Shown: positions 35,980-45,484, counted from the first letter of the stretch. The stretch: 64,000 bases of DNA from CAWIVJ01 sp963839525 (GCA_963839525.1 CAWIVJ010000019.1:1-64000), one strand, 5' to 3'. A program made the numbers and translations. The notes: a model not told the origin generated them from the sequence alone.

Positions 35980-36259
35980 TTTCCTGCTTTCTTGAAATTC
36001 TTACTGGCAGTAAACTGCTCCCTACTACTCTGCTTTTCTTGATTTATTTATGTTGTTGCTTGGTAAATCCAACCCCTGCTATTTGGTTAGTAAATATATT
36101 CTAACAAAAAATTATAATAATTCAAACAATTCTTCGCTTATTTTATGTAAAATGTTGGAAAATTCAAATAAATTCGAAAATTCAGGAATACTTTGCTCAT
36201 AATTTTCGCAAAAAGTTACTGAAATTTTGAAAAAACAAGATTTTACGGGTAAATAAATA

Positions 36260-36290
36260 TCTGTAGGGCGAGATTGCTATCCCGCCGAAA
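36260..36290. repeat. Hairpin repeat in the gap between cimA and the toxin gene
   Basis: GGGCGAGAT-TGCT-ATCCCGCC forms a stem and shares GATTGCTATCCC with 18552-18563. The rest of the 350-nt gap (35980-36329) holds the cimA leader, with a GCAGT-TT-ACTGC hairpin near 36012-36023; no ORF or tRNA was seen. Confidence 0.45.
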
Positions 36291-36329
36291 TAACGGTGTA
36301 ATTATATTTCCTCTCTACGACTATGTAAC

Positions 36330-36638
36330 TTAAGGATGCGGCGTAATAGCTAAAATTGTTATGATATTTTTAGCAGGACCGTAATACCAAAATATTCTGT
36401 AAGCTGCGGGTGTATTATTTTCCGTGTATGCTTCATAGACTTTAATTCCATATCGCTTAGACAAAGAAGTAAATTCATGAGTATTTAATTCGGGATGTTT
36501 TGGGTTGATTTCCAAATAGCCTAAAGCTTTATTGACGGCTTTTAATCTTTTTTTAAGTCCTTTATCATTTTCAAGTTTTGTTAAATCTTCATTCGCTCTT
36601 TCAGTAAAAATTAATTCAAAATTATTATTTCCCGGCAT
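36330..36638 (-). CDS. RelE/ParE-like type II toxin
   Basis: 102 residues, small and basic. The FELIFTERANEDLTKLEND start, LKAVNKALGYLEINPKHPEL and the C-terminal YRIFWYYGPAKNIITILAI strand pattern fit RelE/ParE-fold mRNA interferases. The antitoxin gene is directly upstream, with a 1-nt overlap. Target not known. Confidence 0.75.
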   Translation of the reverse strand: MPGNNNFELIFTERANEDLTKLENDKGLKKRLKAVNKALGYLEINPKHPELNTHEFTSLSKRYGIKVYEAYTENNTPAAYRIFWYYGPAKNIITILAITPHP

Positions 36639-36904
36639 TATTCCTCTTCTGCATATTTAGCAAAACTGCCCCGTTTTTTGGTTTTCCCTAAAGCGGACTG
36701 CTCTAAACCTTGCTTTACAGCTTCGAGTGCTTCTTTGTTTTTATATAACCAAACTTCTTTAGCGGGAATCGCAACTTCAGGTAGAAGAATTATTTTCCCG
36801 TCATCTTCTTCAATAATTTGATAACGCACTATATTTTTTGTACGTCTGCCCAATTGAATTCTGCCTTTTGAATCAGGTTTTAAGTATTTTTCTTGTGTTG
36901 CCAT
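36638..36904 (-). CDS. AbrB-like antitoxin
   Basis: 88 residues. The N-terminal KYLKPDSKGRIQLGRRTKNI resembles the AbrB/MazE swapped-hairpin DNA-binding fold; the C-terminal acidic/charged tail would bind the toxin. GGAG precedes the ATG, and an extended -10 (TGTTATAAT, 36929-36937) lies about 25 nt upstream. First gene of the pair, as usual for antitoxins. Confidence 0.7.
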   Translation of the reverse strand: MATQEKYLKPDSKGRIQLGRRTKNIVRYQIIEEDDGKIILLPEVAIPAKEVWLYKNKEALEAVKQGLEQSALGKTKKRGSFAKYAEEE

Positions 36905-37051
36905 TTCAAATCTCCTTAATTAATATAAATTATAACATATTGTGGGAAAATCTTTAAGTGGGACAAAATATATTTACCCACCAAATAATTGTTTATATGA
37001 GAAGAAATATCAAAGATTTTAAAAAAGCAAAGTTTTACAAGTAAGTAAGGC

Positions 37052-38425
37052 TTAAACTTTAGAAACGCAAGATGTAATTGCATCAATCAGACGTTTTACC
37101 CTGATAATCTCTATTGCGTCAATTTTATTTTCAAATTTGCCATTGGCATTTGGAATAATCGCTTTTTTAAAACCTAATTTTTGTGCTTCTATAATTCTTT
37201 TTTCTATGTTATTAACAGCCCTAATTTCACCTGAAAGACCTATTTCACCGATTATAACAGTATGTGGATCTACAACAACATCCCTTGCACAAGTTGCAAC
37301 CGCAAGCGCTATCCCTAAATCTGCAGCAGGTTCAGAGATTTCTACTCCGCCGATAACATTTATATAAACATCTTGCTTTGAAAGATTTAACCCCACTCTT
37401 TTTTCCAAAACTGCCAAAATTTGTAAAACTCTGCTAAAATCCACTCCGTTAGCAACTCTTCTTGGTGTAGGATAAGGAGTTGTTCCAACCAGAGCCTGGA
37501 TTTCAACCAAAAGCGGACGGGTTCCTTCATTCGTTGAAATAATAACGCTGCCCGGTGTTGAAATCTCCGAATGTTCATTTAAAAACAATGCACTGGGATT
37601 CATTACTTCAAGTAAACCTTTTGAACCCATTTCAAAAATACCAACCTCTGATGTATTGCCAAAACGGTTTTTTACCGCCCTCAAAAGCCTGTAAGATTTA
37701 TATTTATCGCCTTCAAAATATATTACGGTATCAACCATATGTTCCAAAACTTTCGGTCCGGCAATATTTCCTTCTTTTGTTACATGCCCGATAACCATTA
37801 TCGTAATATTCTCATTTTTTGCCGTTTGCATCAAAAAATTACAACATTCTCTAATTTGAGAAACACTTCCTGCAGAAGCAGATAAATTTTGAGTGTAAAT
37901 CGCCTGAATACTATCTACGACAACAATATCCGGTTTGATATTTTCAATTTCTTCTTTTATTAATTCTAAATTTGTTTGGGGATAAATATAAAGACTTTTT
38001 GCATTTATAGAAAGCCTTTCCGCTCTTAATTTAATCTGATTTAAAGATTCTTCGGCTGAAATATACAAAACTTTTTTGTTATTTTTGCATAAAAGTCCGC
38101 TTGTCTGTAAAAGAATTGTGGATTTGCCAATCCCCGGATCACCTGCGATTAAAACTAAAGAACCCTGAACTAATCCACCGCCTAAAACTCTGTCAAATTC
38201 AGAAATATTTGTACTCATTCTAATTTCTTGACTTATTTCTATTTCATTTATCAAAGACGGTTTTGAAGTATTTAAAAAACTAACGTTAGAAGACTTTTGG
38301 ATTGAATTCTGCTGAAGTTCTTCCACTAAACTGCCCCAAGCAGAACACTCAGGACATTTACCTAAATATCCTGCTGCTTCATAGCCGCATTCTTGACATA
38401 CCCACTTTGTTTTAAGCTTAGCCAT
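37052..38425 (-). CDS. radA: DNA repair protein RadA
   Basis: 457 residues. Helps process recombination branch structures. The N-terminal zinc finger (CQECGYEAAGYLGKCPECSAW), Walker A GDPGIGKST, the RadA signature KNRFGNTSEVGIFEM and a C-terminal Lon-like domain (GGVEISEPAADLGIALAVAT) are present. A TGGTATAAT extended -10 ends 6 nt before the ATG with no ribosome site, a leaderless arrangement. Confidence 0.97.
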   Translation of the reverse strand: MAKLKTKWVCQECGYEAAGYLGKCPECSAWGSLVEELQQNSIQKSSNVSFLNTSKPSLINEIEISQEIRMSTNISEFDRVLGGGLVQGSLVLIAGDPGIGKSTILLQTSGLLCKNNKKVLYISAEESLNQIKLRAERLSINAKSLYIYPQTNLELIKEEIENIKPDIVVVDSIQAIYTQNLSASAGSVSQIRECCNFLMQTAKNENITIMVIGHVTKEGNIAGPKVLEHMVDTVIYFEGDKYKSYRLLRAVKNRFGNTSEVGIFEMGSKGLLEVMNPSALFLNEHSEISTPGSVIISTNEGTRPLLVEIQALVGTTPYPTPRRVANGVDFSRVLQILAVLEKRVGLNLSKQDVYINVIGGVEISEPAADLGIALAVATCARDVVVDPHTVIIGEIGLSGEIRAVNNIEKRIIEAQKLGFKKAIIPNANGKFENKIDAIEIIRVKRLIDAITSCVSKV

Positions 38426-38431
38426 AGAACA

Positions 38432-38440
38432 ATTATACCA
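38432..38440 (-). promoter_or_regulatory. Extended -10 of radA, leaderless configuration
   Basis: TGGTATAAT on the minus strand, 6 nt before the ATG; -35-like TTTACG about 18 nt upstream. Confidence 0.65.
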
Positions 38441-38535
38441 AAAAACTATTTAAAACGTAAAAGATATTTTTTGACTTTTTTAAAATCAGATGTCATACTA
38501 TTGATGTAGTAAATAATTTATAGGGATAGTAAAAG

Positions 38536-39240
38536 ATGAAAAAGATTGGATTATTGGGGGGATTAAGCCCTGAATCAACCGTTGAGTATTACAAAATTAT
38601 TAATTCAGAGACAAGAAAAGTTTTAGGTGGATGTTCATCCGCAGAACTTACTATAGAAAGTTTCAATTTTAGAGAAATTGAGGAAATGCAGTTTTCTGAT
38701 AAATGGGAAGAATTAGGTGATAAATTAGGCAATGCAGCAAAAAAACTTGAAAAATGCGGAGCGGAATACATTGTAATTTGCACAAACCTGATGCATAAAG
38801 TAGCACCTGCAGTTCAGGAAAACATTTCTGTTCCGTTAATTCATATGGTTGACAGCGTAGCTAAAGAAATCAAAAAACAAAAAATGAATAAAGTAGGCTT
38901 ACTGGGAACTATTTTTACAATGGAAGAAGATTTTTATTCTAAAAAATTACTTGAAGACTATGGAATTGAAACAATTATTCCTAAAAAATCCGATAGAGAA
39001 GAAGTTAGCAGAGTAATCTACAAAGAACTTTGCTGCGGCATTCTAAAAGAAGAATCAAAACAAAAGTATCTGGAAATTATTGATAAGATGAAAGCAAATG
39101 GGGCTCAGGGAGTAATTTTAGGATGTACAGAAATTCCTTTGCTTATTCAAGAAGCTTCTTTGCCTTTATTCAACACAACAAAAATTCATGCCATGAATGT
39201 TGTTGAAAAAATTCTGGAAGACGTCCTTGTTGGAGTTTAG
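38536..39240 (+). CDS. Aspartate/glutamate racemase family protein
   Basis: 234 residues. Two-cysteine racemase: catalytic Cys in VICTNLMHKVA and in VILGCTEIPLL, and the N-terminal KKIGLLGGLSPESTVEYY. Best fit is the aspartate/hydantoin racemase group (YgeA-like) acting on D/L-amino acids. A promoter (TTGACT near 38472) and an AGGGA ribosome site precede it. Monocistronic, ending at a strong terminator. Confidence 0.9.
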   Translation: MKKIGLLGGLSPESTVEYYKIINSETRKVLGGCSSAELTIESFNFREIEEMQFSDKWEELGDKLGNAAKKLEKCGAEYIVICTNLMHKVAPAVQENISVPLIHMVDSVAKEIKKQKMNKVGLLGTIFTMEEDFYSKKLLEDYGIETIIPKKSDREEVSRVIYKELCCGILKEESKQKYLEIIDKMKANGAQGVILGCTEIPLLIQEASLPLFNTTKIHAMNVVEKILEDVLVGV

Positions 39241-39250
39241 ATTTAGCAGC

Positions 39251-39290
39251 AAAAAGACTATTTTCAAAAATTGAAAATAGTCTTTTTGTT
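39251..39290 (+). terminator. Strong intrinsic terminator after the racemase
   Basis: A perfect 15-bp stem (AAAAAGACTATTTTC / GAAAATAGTCTTTTT), 7-nt loop, T-rich tail. Confidence 0.92.
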
Positions 39291-39324
39291 TAAATTCTTA
39301 TCATTACACATGTCGCAGATGGTT

Positions 39325-39354
39325 ATACTTAAGTATTTTTGCGGACTTTTATTT
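39325..39354 (+). repeat. Tail-fibre cassette upstream element, copy 1
   Basis: A 30-nt element beginning with the palindrome ATACTTAAGTAT and ending TTTTGCGGACTTTTATTT. It lies 51 nt before the first gene of the left phage-like cassette. An inverted copy (28 of 30 bases) is at 49303-49332, upstream of the second cassette. Confidence 0.85.
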
Positions 39355-39404
39355 TTTGATAAATCCTCCATAATAAAAAAAGAAACTTTAAGGAGGAATT
39401 TAAA

Positions 39405-39767
39405 ATGCCATTTACTATTGATGCAGATTCATTACTTATCAAAGGAAGAAAAGGTGATACAGCATCTTTTACATTTGATTTTAATCAGGATATTTCAGCT
39501 TATACCGTACATTTTTATGTCAAAAAAAATATCTCCGATGCAACACCGATAATTAAAAAGGAATATGTTAATCCGCAAACAACAGCCATTACTGTTAATT
39601 TAAACAGTGAAGATACTCAAAAATTACGACCCCAAATAAATTCTTACAGTACTTACTATTGGGGATTAAAAGTAAGCAACGGAATTAACTTTGCACAAAC
39701 AATAATTCCGCAGGAATTTAAAAATCCTCCTATGATATATATTTATCCTGAAATAGGAGGCTCATAA
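39405..39767 (+). CDS. Phage baseplate (BppU N-terminus)-like protein
   Basis: 120 residues. A beta-rich domain with KGRKGDTASFTFDF, SAYTVHFYVKKN and NSEDTQKLRP, the pattern of the N-terminal domain of siphophage baseplate upper protein BppU, which anchors receptor-binding modules. AAGGAGG precedes the ATG. First gene of a three-gene cassette with no other phage genes near. Confidence 0.6.
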   Translation: MPFTIDADSLLIKGRKGDTASFTFDFNQDISAYTVHFYVKKNISDATPIIKKEYVNPQTTAITVNLNSEDTQKLRPQINSYSTYYWGLKVSNGINFAQTIIPQEFKNPPMIYIYPEIGGS

Positions 39768-39768
39768 T

Positions 39769-40491
39769 ATGGATGAAAGTTTAATAACGGTTACTGATAA
39801 TACCGTAAGCATAGATGTTTCTATCGGTGACAATAATACTTCTTCAAACGTAAATTTTAGAGATTCAGTCTCTGCTGTAATCAATGTTCATGATACTGAC
39901 GAAAATGCTCATGAAAACATAATTGCAGAAATATTAGAAAATATTGACACTATAAACAATATAATGATAAATAAAGTTGACAAGGAAGCTGATAAATGTT
40001 TATCTGAAAATGACCTTACAAACAATTTAAAATCAAATTATGATGCAGCTTATGACAATAATCATATTCACAACAACAAAACAGCACTCGATTTGGTAAG
40101 CGGAACAAACACGGGGGATCAGGATTTAAGTCAACTTGCTGATACAACTTTGAGCAATTTGGCTCTTACAACGGCTTTAGGAAATTTAGGCTTTACGGGT
40201 CAATCTTTAAATACAAACGGATATTTTAAATTTCCTAACGGATTAATTATTCAATGGGGAAAATACGGTGCTGCTATACCCAATGACGGAGCTGTTTATA
40301 TAGCTTTTCCTATTGCATTCCCGAATAGCATTTTTGGTGTTTGGACTAATGCTATAATTACTGCTAGTTCCGGACAGTTAGCTACATCGCTTTGCGTAAA
40401 GAATGATTACACAACAAGCGGATGTGTTTTAATTAATGACGCATATCAAGCAAATGCAAGAGGATATTTTTGGTTTGCAATAGGTTACTAG
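39769..40491 (+). CDS. Phage tail-fibre-like protein
   Basis: 240 residues. The N-terminal part is acidic and helical (ENIIAEILENIDTINN). The C-terminal part has NTNGYFKFPNGLIIQWGKYG and ends VLINDAYQANARGYFWFAIGY, the pattern of fibre-tip receptor-binding domains such as the gp53-like C-terminal domain. GGAGG from the preceding gene supplies the ribosome site. Located beside the LPS genes. Confidence 0.7.
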   Translation: MDESLITVTDNTVSIDVSIGDNNTSSNVNFRDSVSAVINVHDTDENAHENIIAEILENIDTINNIMINKVDKEADKCLSENDLTNNLKSNYDAAYDNNHIHNNKTALDLVSGTNTGDQDLSQLADTTLSNLALTTALGNLGFTGQSLNTNGYFKFPNGLIIQWGKYGAAIPNDGAVYIAFPIAFPNSIFGVWTNAIITASSGQLATSLCVKNDYTTSGCVLINDAYQANARGYFWFAIGY

Positions 40492-40504
40492 GGAGGGAAA
40501 AATT

Positions 40505-40906
40505 ATGAAATATTATGATATAAACACAAAAGGCTTTTACGAAGAAACAGGAAATAACAGAATAGAAATAACAGGTAACCACTGGCAAGAGCTTTTAGAG
40601 AAACAGTCGTTAGGAGGCATAATTAAAGCCATTGACAGTTCGGTTTATTGCTTAATGCCTCACGAGCAAGTTCAAGACGGATGTTTAATAGATATTTCCG
40701 AAAGAGATGAATATAAAGCTTTAATTGCAGCGGAAGAAAATACCGCAAAGAAAGCTGAGATACAAGCACAAATAGATGAACTTGATTTAAAGAGTATAAG
40801 AGCATTAAGAGAAGGCGGAATTAAAGATGAAATAACAAGTCAAACCTGGCTGGAATATTATACAGAAAAAATCCAGGAATTAAGACAACAAATAACGGAA
40901 TTATAA
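40505..40906 (+). CDS. Tail-fibre assembly (chaperone)-like protein 1
   Basis: 133 residues. The C-terminal half (AQIDELDLKSIRALREGG, SQTWLEYYTEKIQELRQQ) is paralogous to the protein at 47.9 kb, and the TWLEYYTEKIQELR pattern fits small coiled-coil tail-fibre accessory proteins. The upstream half is a short beta-rich domain. Strong GGGAGG site. Its last codons converge on the ThDP gene with a 4-nt gap. Confidence 0.65.
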   Translation: MKYYDINTKGFYEETGNNRIEITGNHWQELLEKQSLGGIIKAIDSSVYCLMPHEQVQDGCLIDISERDEYKALIAAEENTAKKAEIQAQIDELDLKSIRALREGGIKDEITSQTWLEYYTEKIQELRQQITEL

Positions 40907-40910
40907 GAAG

Positions 40911-42695
40911 TTACTTAATAATATTTGCCTCAAATTCTTCTTTTGATAAAAACGGAAACATATCTTCCAATGAAGGTGAGACCATTGTTCCGTCTTCAAG
41001 TTTTCTTGCCGAAAGCTTAGGGGAAAAGATATAATTGGAATTTATCATGACTTCGCACAGAACAGGTCCCTCAAATCCCAATACTTTTTTAATATTTCCA
41101 CAAAGTCCTTCAATTTTTTCAATTTTAAAAGTTTCTATATCAAAGGCGTTTCCTAATTTTATAAAATCAGGGACACTAACACCGCTTTCAACTCCTGCTC
41201 CCGTCATATGACCGTTAAAAAAGTTTTTTTGCGTTTGCCTGATTGAAACATATCCATTATTATTCAAAATAAATATCTTAATTGGAAGTTTATTATGCTT
41301 GATTGTTTCTAGCTCTTGGATATTCATCATTATAGAACCATCACCTTCAATACAAATTGTATTCCTGCCTTTACCTGAAATGCTTGCGCCTAAAGCTGCA
41401 GGAAGTCCGTACCCCATTGATGCATCACCGGAGTTAAGTATATATCGCTGTCCCTTTTTAACCATAGCTGTTTGAAAAGGACATACACAAGCCGAACCGT
41501 TTGACATAACGCAAATATCATTTTCAGACATCGCCTTTGTGAGTTCATTTGCAAAATGATACGGATCAATAGGTTTTGATTCATCAAGTTTAAATACGTT
41601 TTCAAATGAATATTTTTCTTTTCTTTCTTTGCACCAATAAAGCCAGTTAAAATGATTATTCTCACTGTAATGCTGATTTAATAATTCAGATAAAAAATCT
41701 ATTAAATCCGCCTGAATTTTCATATTAGGCACCACAGTAGGTTTATCAAGTTCTGCCTGCTCAATATCTATAACTATTTTATAAGCATTTTTAGCAAAGT
41801 TTTCCCAATTATAACTTACTTGTCTAATATTGTTTCTTGTCCCTAAGCAAAGAACCAAGTCAGCATTCTGAAGTGCAAAGTTTCCTGCACGTTGGCCAAT
41901 TGTACCAATTCTGCCTACGTAATAAGGATTTTCATCCTCCAGTAAGTCAAATCCGTTGAATGTTGTTACAACAGGAATTTGTAATTTTTCAATAAGTTTG
42001 CGAAAATTTTCTTCTTGCTTTGATAATCTAATTCCGTGTCCGGCGATTATCAATGGTCGTTGAGAATTTAATAATTTTCCTATGACATCTTGAATAGTCG
42101 AACGCTCAAATGATTTAATGCTTTCTTGTTTACTTTTATCAAACTCTATTAATTCGTCTTCTTCAATAACAGCTGCTTGAACATTCATTGGAATATCCAG
42201 CCACACTGGTCCAAAACGTCCTGTTGTAGCTTCGTAAATAGCTCTATCCAAGTGATATTTTATTTCTTTTGGCTCTGTAACCATTTTTGCATATTTCGTT
42301 AAAGGTTTTACAACATTTATTATATCTACCTCTTGGTCTCCTAATTGACGTAAAGGGATTTGTGGACAAGATGCTGTTGTGGTAGAAAATTTTACCTGAC
42401 CTGAAATATATAAAACAGGAACACTGTCAGTCCATTGACCAAAAACTCCATTTAAACAATTCAAACCACCCGGTCCTGTCGTAACATTTACCACCGCAAG
42501 TTTTTGATTAACTCTTGCATAACCTTCAGCTGCTATAGCACAAGCCTGCTCATGATGGTTTGCAATATAAGGAATATAACGCCCCAAACTGTCATTAAGA
42601 TGCATTGCACCACCGCCGGAAACCATAAAAAAATGTTCTATGCCATAAACTTCTTTTAATCTTTTTGCTATGTAGTCCGAGACTTTAATCATCAA
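40911..42695 (-). CDS. ThDP-dependent acetolactate synthase-like enzyme, YerE-like candidate
   Basis: 594 residues. The acetohydroxyacid synthase fold: N-terminal MVSGGGAMHLNDSLG with the catalytic Glu region in IANHHEQACAIAAEGYAR, and the C-terminal ThDP-Mg motif GDGSIMMN ... LNNNGY. In O-antigen clusters with CDP-4-keto-3,6-dideoxyglucose, enzymes of this kind (YerE) add an acetyl unit from pyruvate to C4. With rfbF, rfbG and rfbH in the same operon, that is the favoured role; plain acetolactate synthase is the alternative. Overlaps the upstream gene by 11 nt. Confidence 0.75.
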   Translation of the reverse strand: MMIKVSDYIAKRLKEVYGIEHFFMVSGGGAMHLNDSLGRYIPYIANHHEQACAIAAEGYARVNQKLAVVNVTTGPGGLNCLNGVFGQWTDSVPVLYISGQVKFSTTTASCPQIPLRQLGDQEVDIINVVKPLTKYAKMVTEPKEIKYHLDRAIYEATTGRFGPVWLDIPMNVQAAVIEEDELIEFDKSKQESIKSFERSTIQDVIGKLLNSQRPLIIAGHGIRLSKQEENFRKLIEKLQIPVVTTFNGFDLLEDENPYYVGRIGTIGQRAGNFALQNADLVLCLGTRNNIRQVSYNWENFAKNAYKIVIDIEQAELDKPTVVPNMKIQADLIDFLSELLNQHYSENNHFNWLYWCKERKEKYSFENVFKLDESKPIDPYHFANELTKAMSENDICVMSNGSACVCPFQTAMVKKGQRYILNSGDASMGYGLPAALGASISGKGRNTICIEGDGSIMMNIQELETIKHNKLPIKIFILNNNGYVSIRQTQKNFFNGHMTGAGVESGVSVPDFIKLGNAFDIETFKIEKIEGLCGNIKKVLGFEGPVLCEVMINSNYIFSPKLSARKLEDGTMVSPSLEDMFPFLSKEEFEANIIK

Positions 42696-43992
42696 CTTTA
42701 CTCTTTTTTTTCATCTTAAATTTTAAACCACAAAAATTGATAATTTTATTACCCTTTAAATTAGTTACAGAAAAAATACTTTCAAATATTTTTTTAATAA
42801 AGGGTTTTCTTCGCTTTAAATTAATCTCTAATTCTAACTTTCCATCTTTATAATCATCTGCTTGATATAACTTAAAAGTTGGTTGTTCAATGTAATTAGG
42901 TTTTATATCAATGCCTCTATCAAAAACTTGCAAATTGTTTTTATTCAAAAATTTAATATAGTTTTTATATAGCTCTGGATAACATTTGTTCATTTCAGTA
43001 TAATCACAAATTTCATAAACTTTTTGAAGGTTAGTTTCGTCTATTAAATCAGGTTGATAAGGGATTTTAAGAAATTCTGTCATTTCTTTTGCACGAAAGT
43101 CACTATTCATGACAACTGAGCAAACTCCGCTATTTAAAGCTAATATGCATCCATGAACTCTTGTACCCCAAGCAAAATCAAAATTAGATACAAAATTTTT
43201 CCAATTGTTGATACTTGAAAAAATCCTTAATCGTTTGTCCTTTAATGTGTTTAATTGTTTCAAAGTTAAAACTGAATAATTGATCTTGTTAAAAGCTACA
43301 GCTTCTATCAAATCAAAGTTATCTTGTAAAACAATCGGAAATGAAGTATTGTAGAATGTTTTCCAATAATCAGCTGCCAATAAGACTCTTAAATCAGGAT
43401 TATATTCTTTTTTTTCTATTATTCTATCTGGACCTGTTTCGTAAAATGAAGGACAGCCAATTATTTGAGTATTATGAATACCCAAATTGGTAAGGATTTC
43501 TTGCGTAAAAGCCCCCCTTATTCCAATAATTTCAGTATGTTCAGAAATTATTTTTAAAAAATTTATAAGTTTAGGATTTAACTTTTTGTAAAACTCTGAA
43601 TCGAATTCCCCTCTTGAGTTTGCTCCTAAACCCGCAATTATTACTGGTTTATTAAGTCTCTTTACAAAGTTTATAATATTATCATAAGGTAAAGTAAGAT
43701 TGTAAGATTCACTAATTCTTATTTGGTCCTGCAAAATCAAGAAAACATGTGTTGCTTCATTATTTATAAAATCAATATCTTTATCTTGATTATTAAAGTC
43801 ATATTCATAAATATTTTGTATATGGTTTATATCAACCAACCCACCAAAAAGAGTCTTAATTAAAGAGTATGTTATATAAGCATTTCCTGTATTTCCGGCG
43901 ACAGAAGAAATAAAAGAATTCACATTGTACAAGTCTGATTCTTTTAAGCATATGTTGCTATTTATAAAAAATGGACTAATTTTTTTTTGCAT
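42685..43992 (-). CDS. Polysaccharide pyruvyl transferase family protein
   Basis: 435 residues. The PF04230 pattern is seen in SSVAGNTGNAYITYSLIKTL, IIAGLGANSRGEFD, IGIRGAFTQEILTNLGI, GCPSFYETG and the C-terminal WGTRVHGCILALNSGVCSVV. Adds pyruvate ketals from PEP to surface sugars, or acts as a glycosyltransferase-like relative. The operon context fits decoration of the same polymer. Confidence 0.82.
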   Translation of the reverse strand: MQKKISPFFINSNICLKESDLYNVNSFISSVAGNTGNAYITYSLIKTLFGGLVDINHIQNIYEYDFNNQDKDIDFINNEATHVFLILQDQIRISESYNLTLPYDNIINFVKRLNKPVIIAGLGANSRGEFDSEFYKKLNPKLINFLKIISEHTEIIGIRGAFTQEILTNLGIHNTQIIGCPSFYETGPDRIIEKKEYNPDLRVLLAADYWKTFYNTSFPIVLQDNFDLIEAVAFNKINYSVLTLKQLNTLKDKRLRIFSSINNWKNFVSNFDFAWGTRVHGCILALNSGVCSVVMNSDFRAKEMTEFLKIPYQPDLIDETNLQKVYEICDYTEMNKCYPELYKNYIKFLNKNNLQVFDRGIDIKPNYIEQPTFKLYQADDYKDGKLELEINLKRRKPFIKKIFESIFSVTNLKGNKIINFCGLKFKMKKKSKVDD

Positions 43993-43994
43993 TA

Positions 43995-44663
43995 TTATAC
44001 CTTATTTAGCTTTTTTAAATCTTCTATTTCCAAAATAAAATCCGACATTTCTTCTAATTTTTTTTTATGTCTTCCATATCCCCAGAGAACGCCTGTTGCC
44101 TCAATTTTTGCTAAATGAGCTGCCTCTATATCACTCGGAGCATCACCAACCATAATTGTTTCAAACTTATTTAAATTATACTTTTTAATAATTTCTAAAA
44201 TCATTTCAGTTTTTGTTATTTGTTTTTCCTGATATTTATCAATCGTATAAATATCTTCAAACATATTTAATTTTAGTTTATTAACTAATCTCAAAGTAGG
44301 AATTGAAGGTTTATTAGTTGCCAAAAACAATTTTTTACCTGAAATTTTTAATAAAGCAAGCCACTCATAAGTATTTTCATACATTTTACTTGCATCATTT
44401 TCATCATTGTCATAGATGCCTCTAAACTCTTTTGCTATTTTTGAAATTAAATCTTCATTTTTATTATCAATAATTGCTTCTTTGATTATATCTTTTAATG
44501 GAGGTCCGATAAGATCAGACGAAAAATTTTCTTTATTGATTTGCGCATTATTTATATAACAGGCTTGCTGCAAACATTTTAAAACTTCTACAGAAGAGTC
44601 TACAAGCGTTCCATCCATATCAAAAATATAATTTTGATAATTTCGTTCTAAAGTTTTAAGCAT
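43995..44663 (-). CDS. HAD-superfamily phosphatase (Gph/phosphoglycolate type)
   Basis: 222 residues from the ATG that overlaps the aldolase stop by 8 nt; a longer in-frame start adds 7 residues and is less likely. Catalytic DxD in YIFDMDGTLVDSS, motif II (LATNKPS) and motif III/IV GDAPSDIEAA. Dephosphorylates a small phosphate ester, perhaps a sugar phosphate of this pathway. Confidence 0.85.
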   Translation of the reverse strand: MLKTLERNYQNYIFDMDGTLVDSSVEVLKCLQQACYINNAQINKENFSSDLIGPPLKDIIKEAIIDNKNEDLISKIAKEFRGIYDNDENDASKMYENTYEWLALLKISGKKLFLATNKPSIPTLRLVNKLKLNMFEDIYTIDKYQEKQITKTEMILEIIKKYNLNKFETIMVGDAPSDIEAAHLAKIEATGVLWGYGRHKKKLEEMSDFILEIEDLKKLNKV

Positions 44664-45474
44664 AAACTCCGCCTGCCTCTTCAATTAGTTTTTTATAACG
44701 GCTTTCAAGCATAACCAATCTTTGAGTATCTTCATTATGAATCATTCCATAAAAATCACGCTTGTTTTTTAGCCACATAAGCTCAAAACCAACTGCTTTT
44801 AAAATGCCTTTGTCTGCATTCTTATCTGCTAAAGCTTTTTGTGCATCAAAAATAATTTTTCTAGTCTCAAATTTGTACAGAGAATTTTGCGGCAAACGAT
44901 TAAAAAATGGTAATGAATAAGCTGAAACCCCTCCGCCTATTATAAACTTTTTGTTATGCTTTAGAGTTTTTACAGCCAGAGCATTCGCAATGTTAAAAAT
45001 CTCCTCAGAATTTATATCTTCTCTCGATAAACCCATAGAACCGGTCATGTCAACACGCCCCAATACAATCCCTGTTAAATCTTTTGCTTCAGGTAATTCT
45101 AAAATGGCATCAATATTATTATATCCTGTTATTGTTTCCGTATTAATCAAAAAAGCTATTTCTTCGCGTTCTTCTTGCGGAAATGCAAGTTTTATAGCTT
45201 GAATATACTTTTTTAATGCATAAGAAGATTCAATCATTGGAGCAACGATTGCATTAACCCCGATTGTTCTGGCATCATACATATCTTTCAATGCTTCACA
45301 GCCGCCGATTTTAATTGTTAAATCAAGTTCTGACCGTGTTACCACTTCTTTCAATCTAAGCGCTTCTTCAATTCTCGTTCCTTCTGCTTCAAATTCGCAT
45401 TTTATCCCAAGAACATGATGGTTTTCTTTTAAATCCTTTAAAGTTTCTACCATCTTTTTTTCTAATTTATTCAT
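44656..45474 (-). CDS. HpcH/HpaI aldolase-citrate lyase family protein
   Basis: 272 residues. TIM-barrel aldolase with the metal-ligand region FLINTETITGYNN and GIVLGRVDMTGSMGLS. Members cleave or form C-C bonds with pyruvate-type donors. Its place next to a ThDP enzyme, an HAD phosphatase and a reductase suggests it makes a precursor for the modified sugar, but this is inference. Confidence 0.8.
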   Translation of the reverse strand: MNKLEKKMVETLKDLKENHHVLGIKCEFEAEGTRIEEALRLKEVVTRSELDLTIKIGGCEALKDMYDARTIGVNAIVAPMIESSYALKKYIQAIKLAFPQEEREEIAFLINTETITGYNNIDAILELPEAKDLTGIVLGRVDMTGSMGLSREDINSEEIFNIANALAVKTLKHNKKFIIGGGVSAYSLPFFNRLPQNSLYKFETRKIIFDAQKALADKNADKGILKAVGFELMWLKNKRDFYGMIHNEDTQRLVMLESRYKKLIEEAGGVYA

Positions 45475-45484
45475 AAACCTTCCT

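Noticed and set aside
35980..36329. T-box leader upstream of cimA
   Set aside because: Hairpins are seen but the T-box consensus (AGGGTGGNACCGCG) is absent.
39271..39552. 93-codon plus-strand ORF before the left cassette
   Set aside because: It crosses the terminator, the 30-nt element and the start of the BppU-like gene in another frame.
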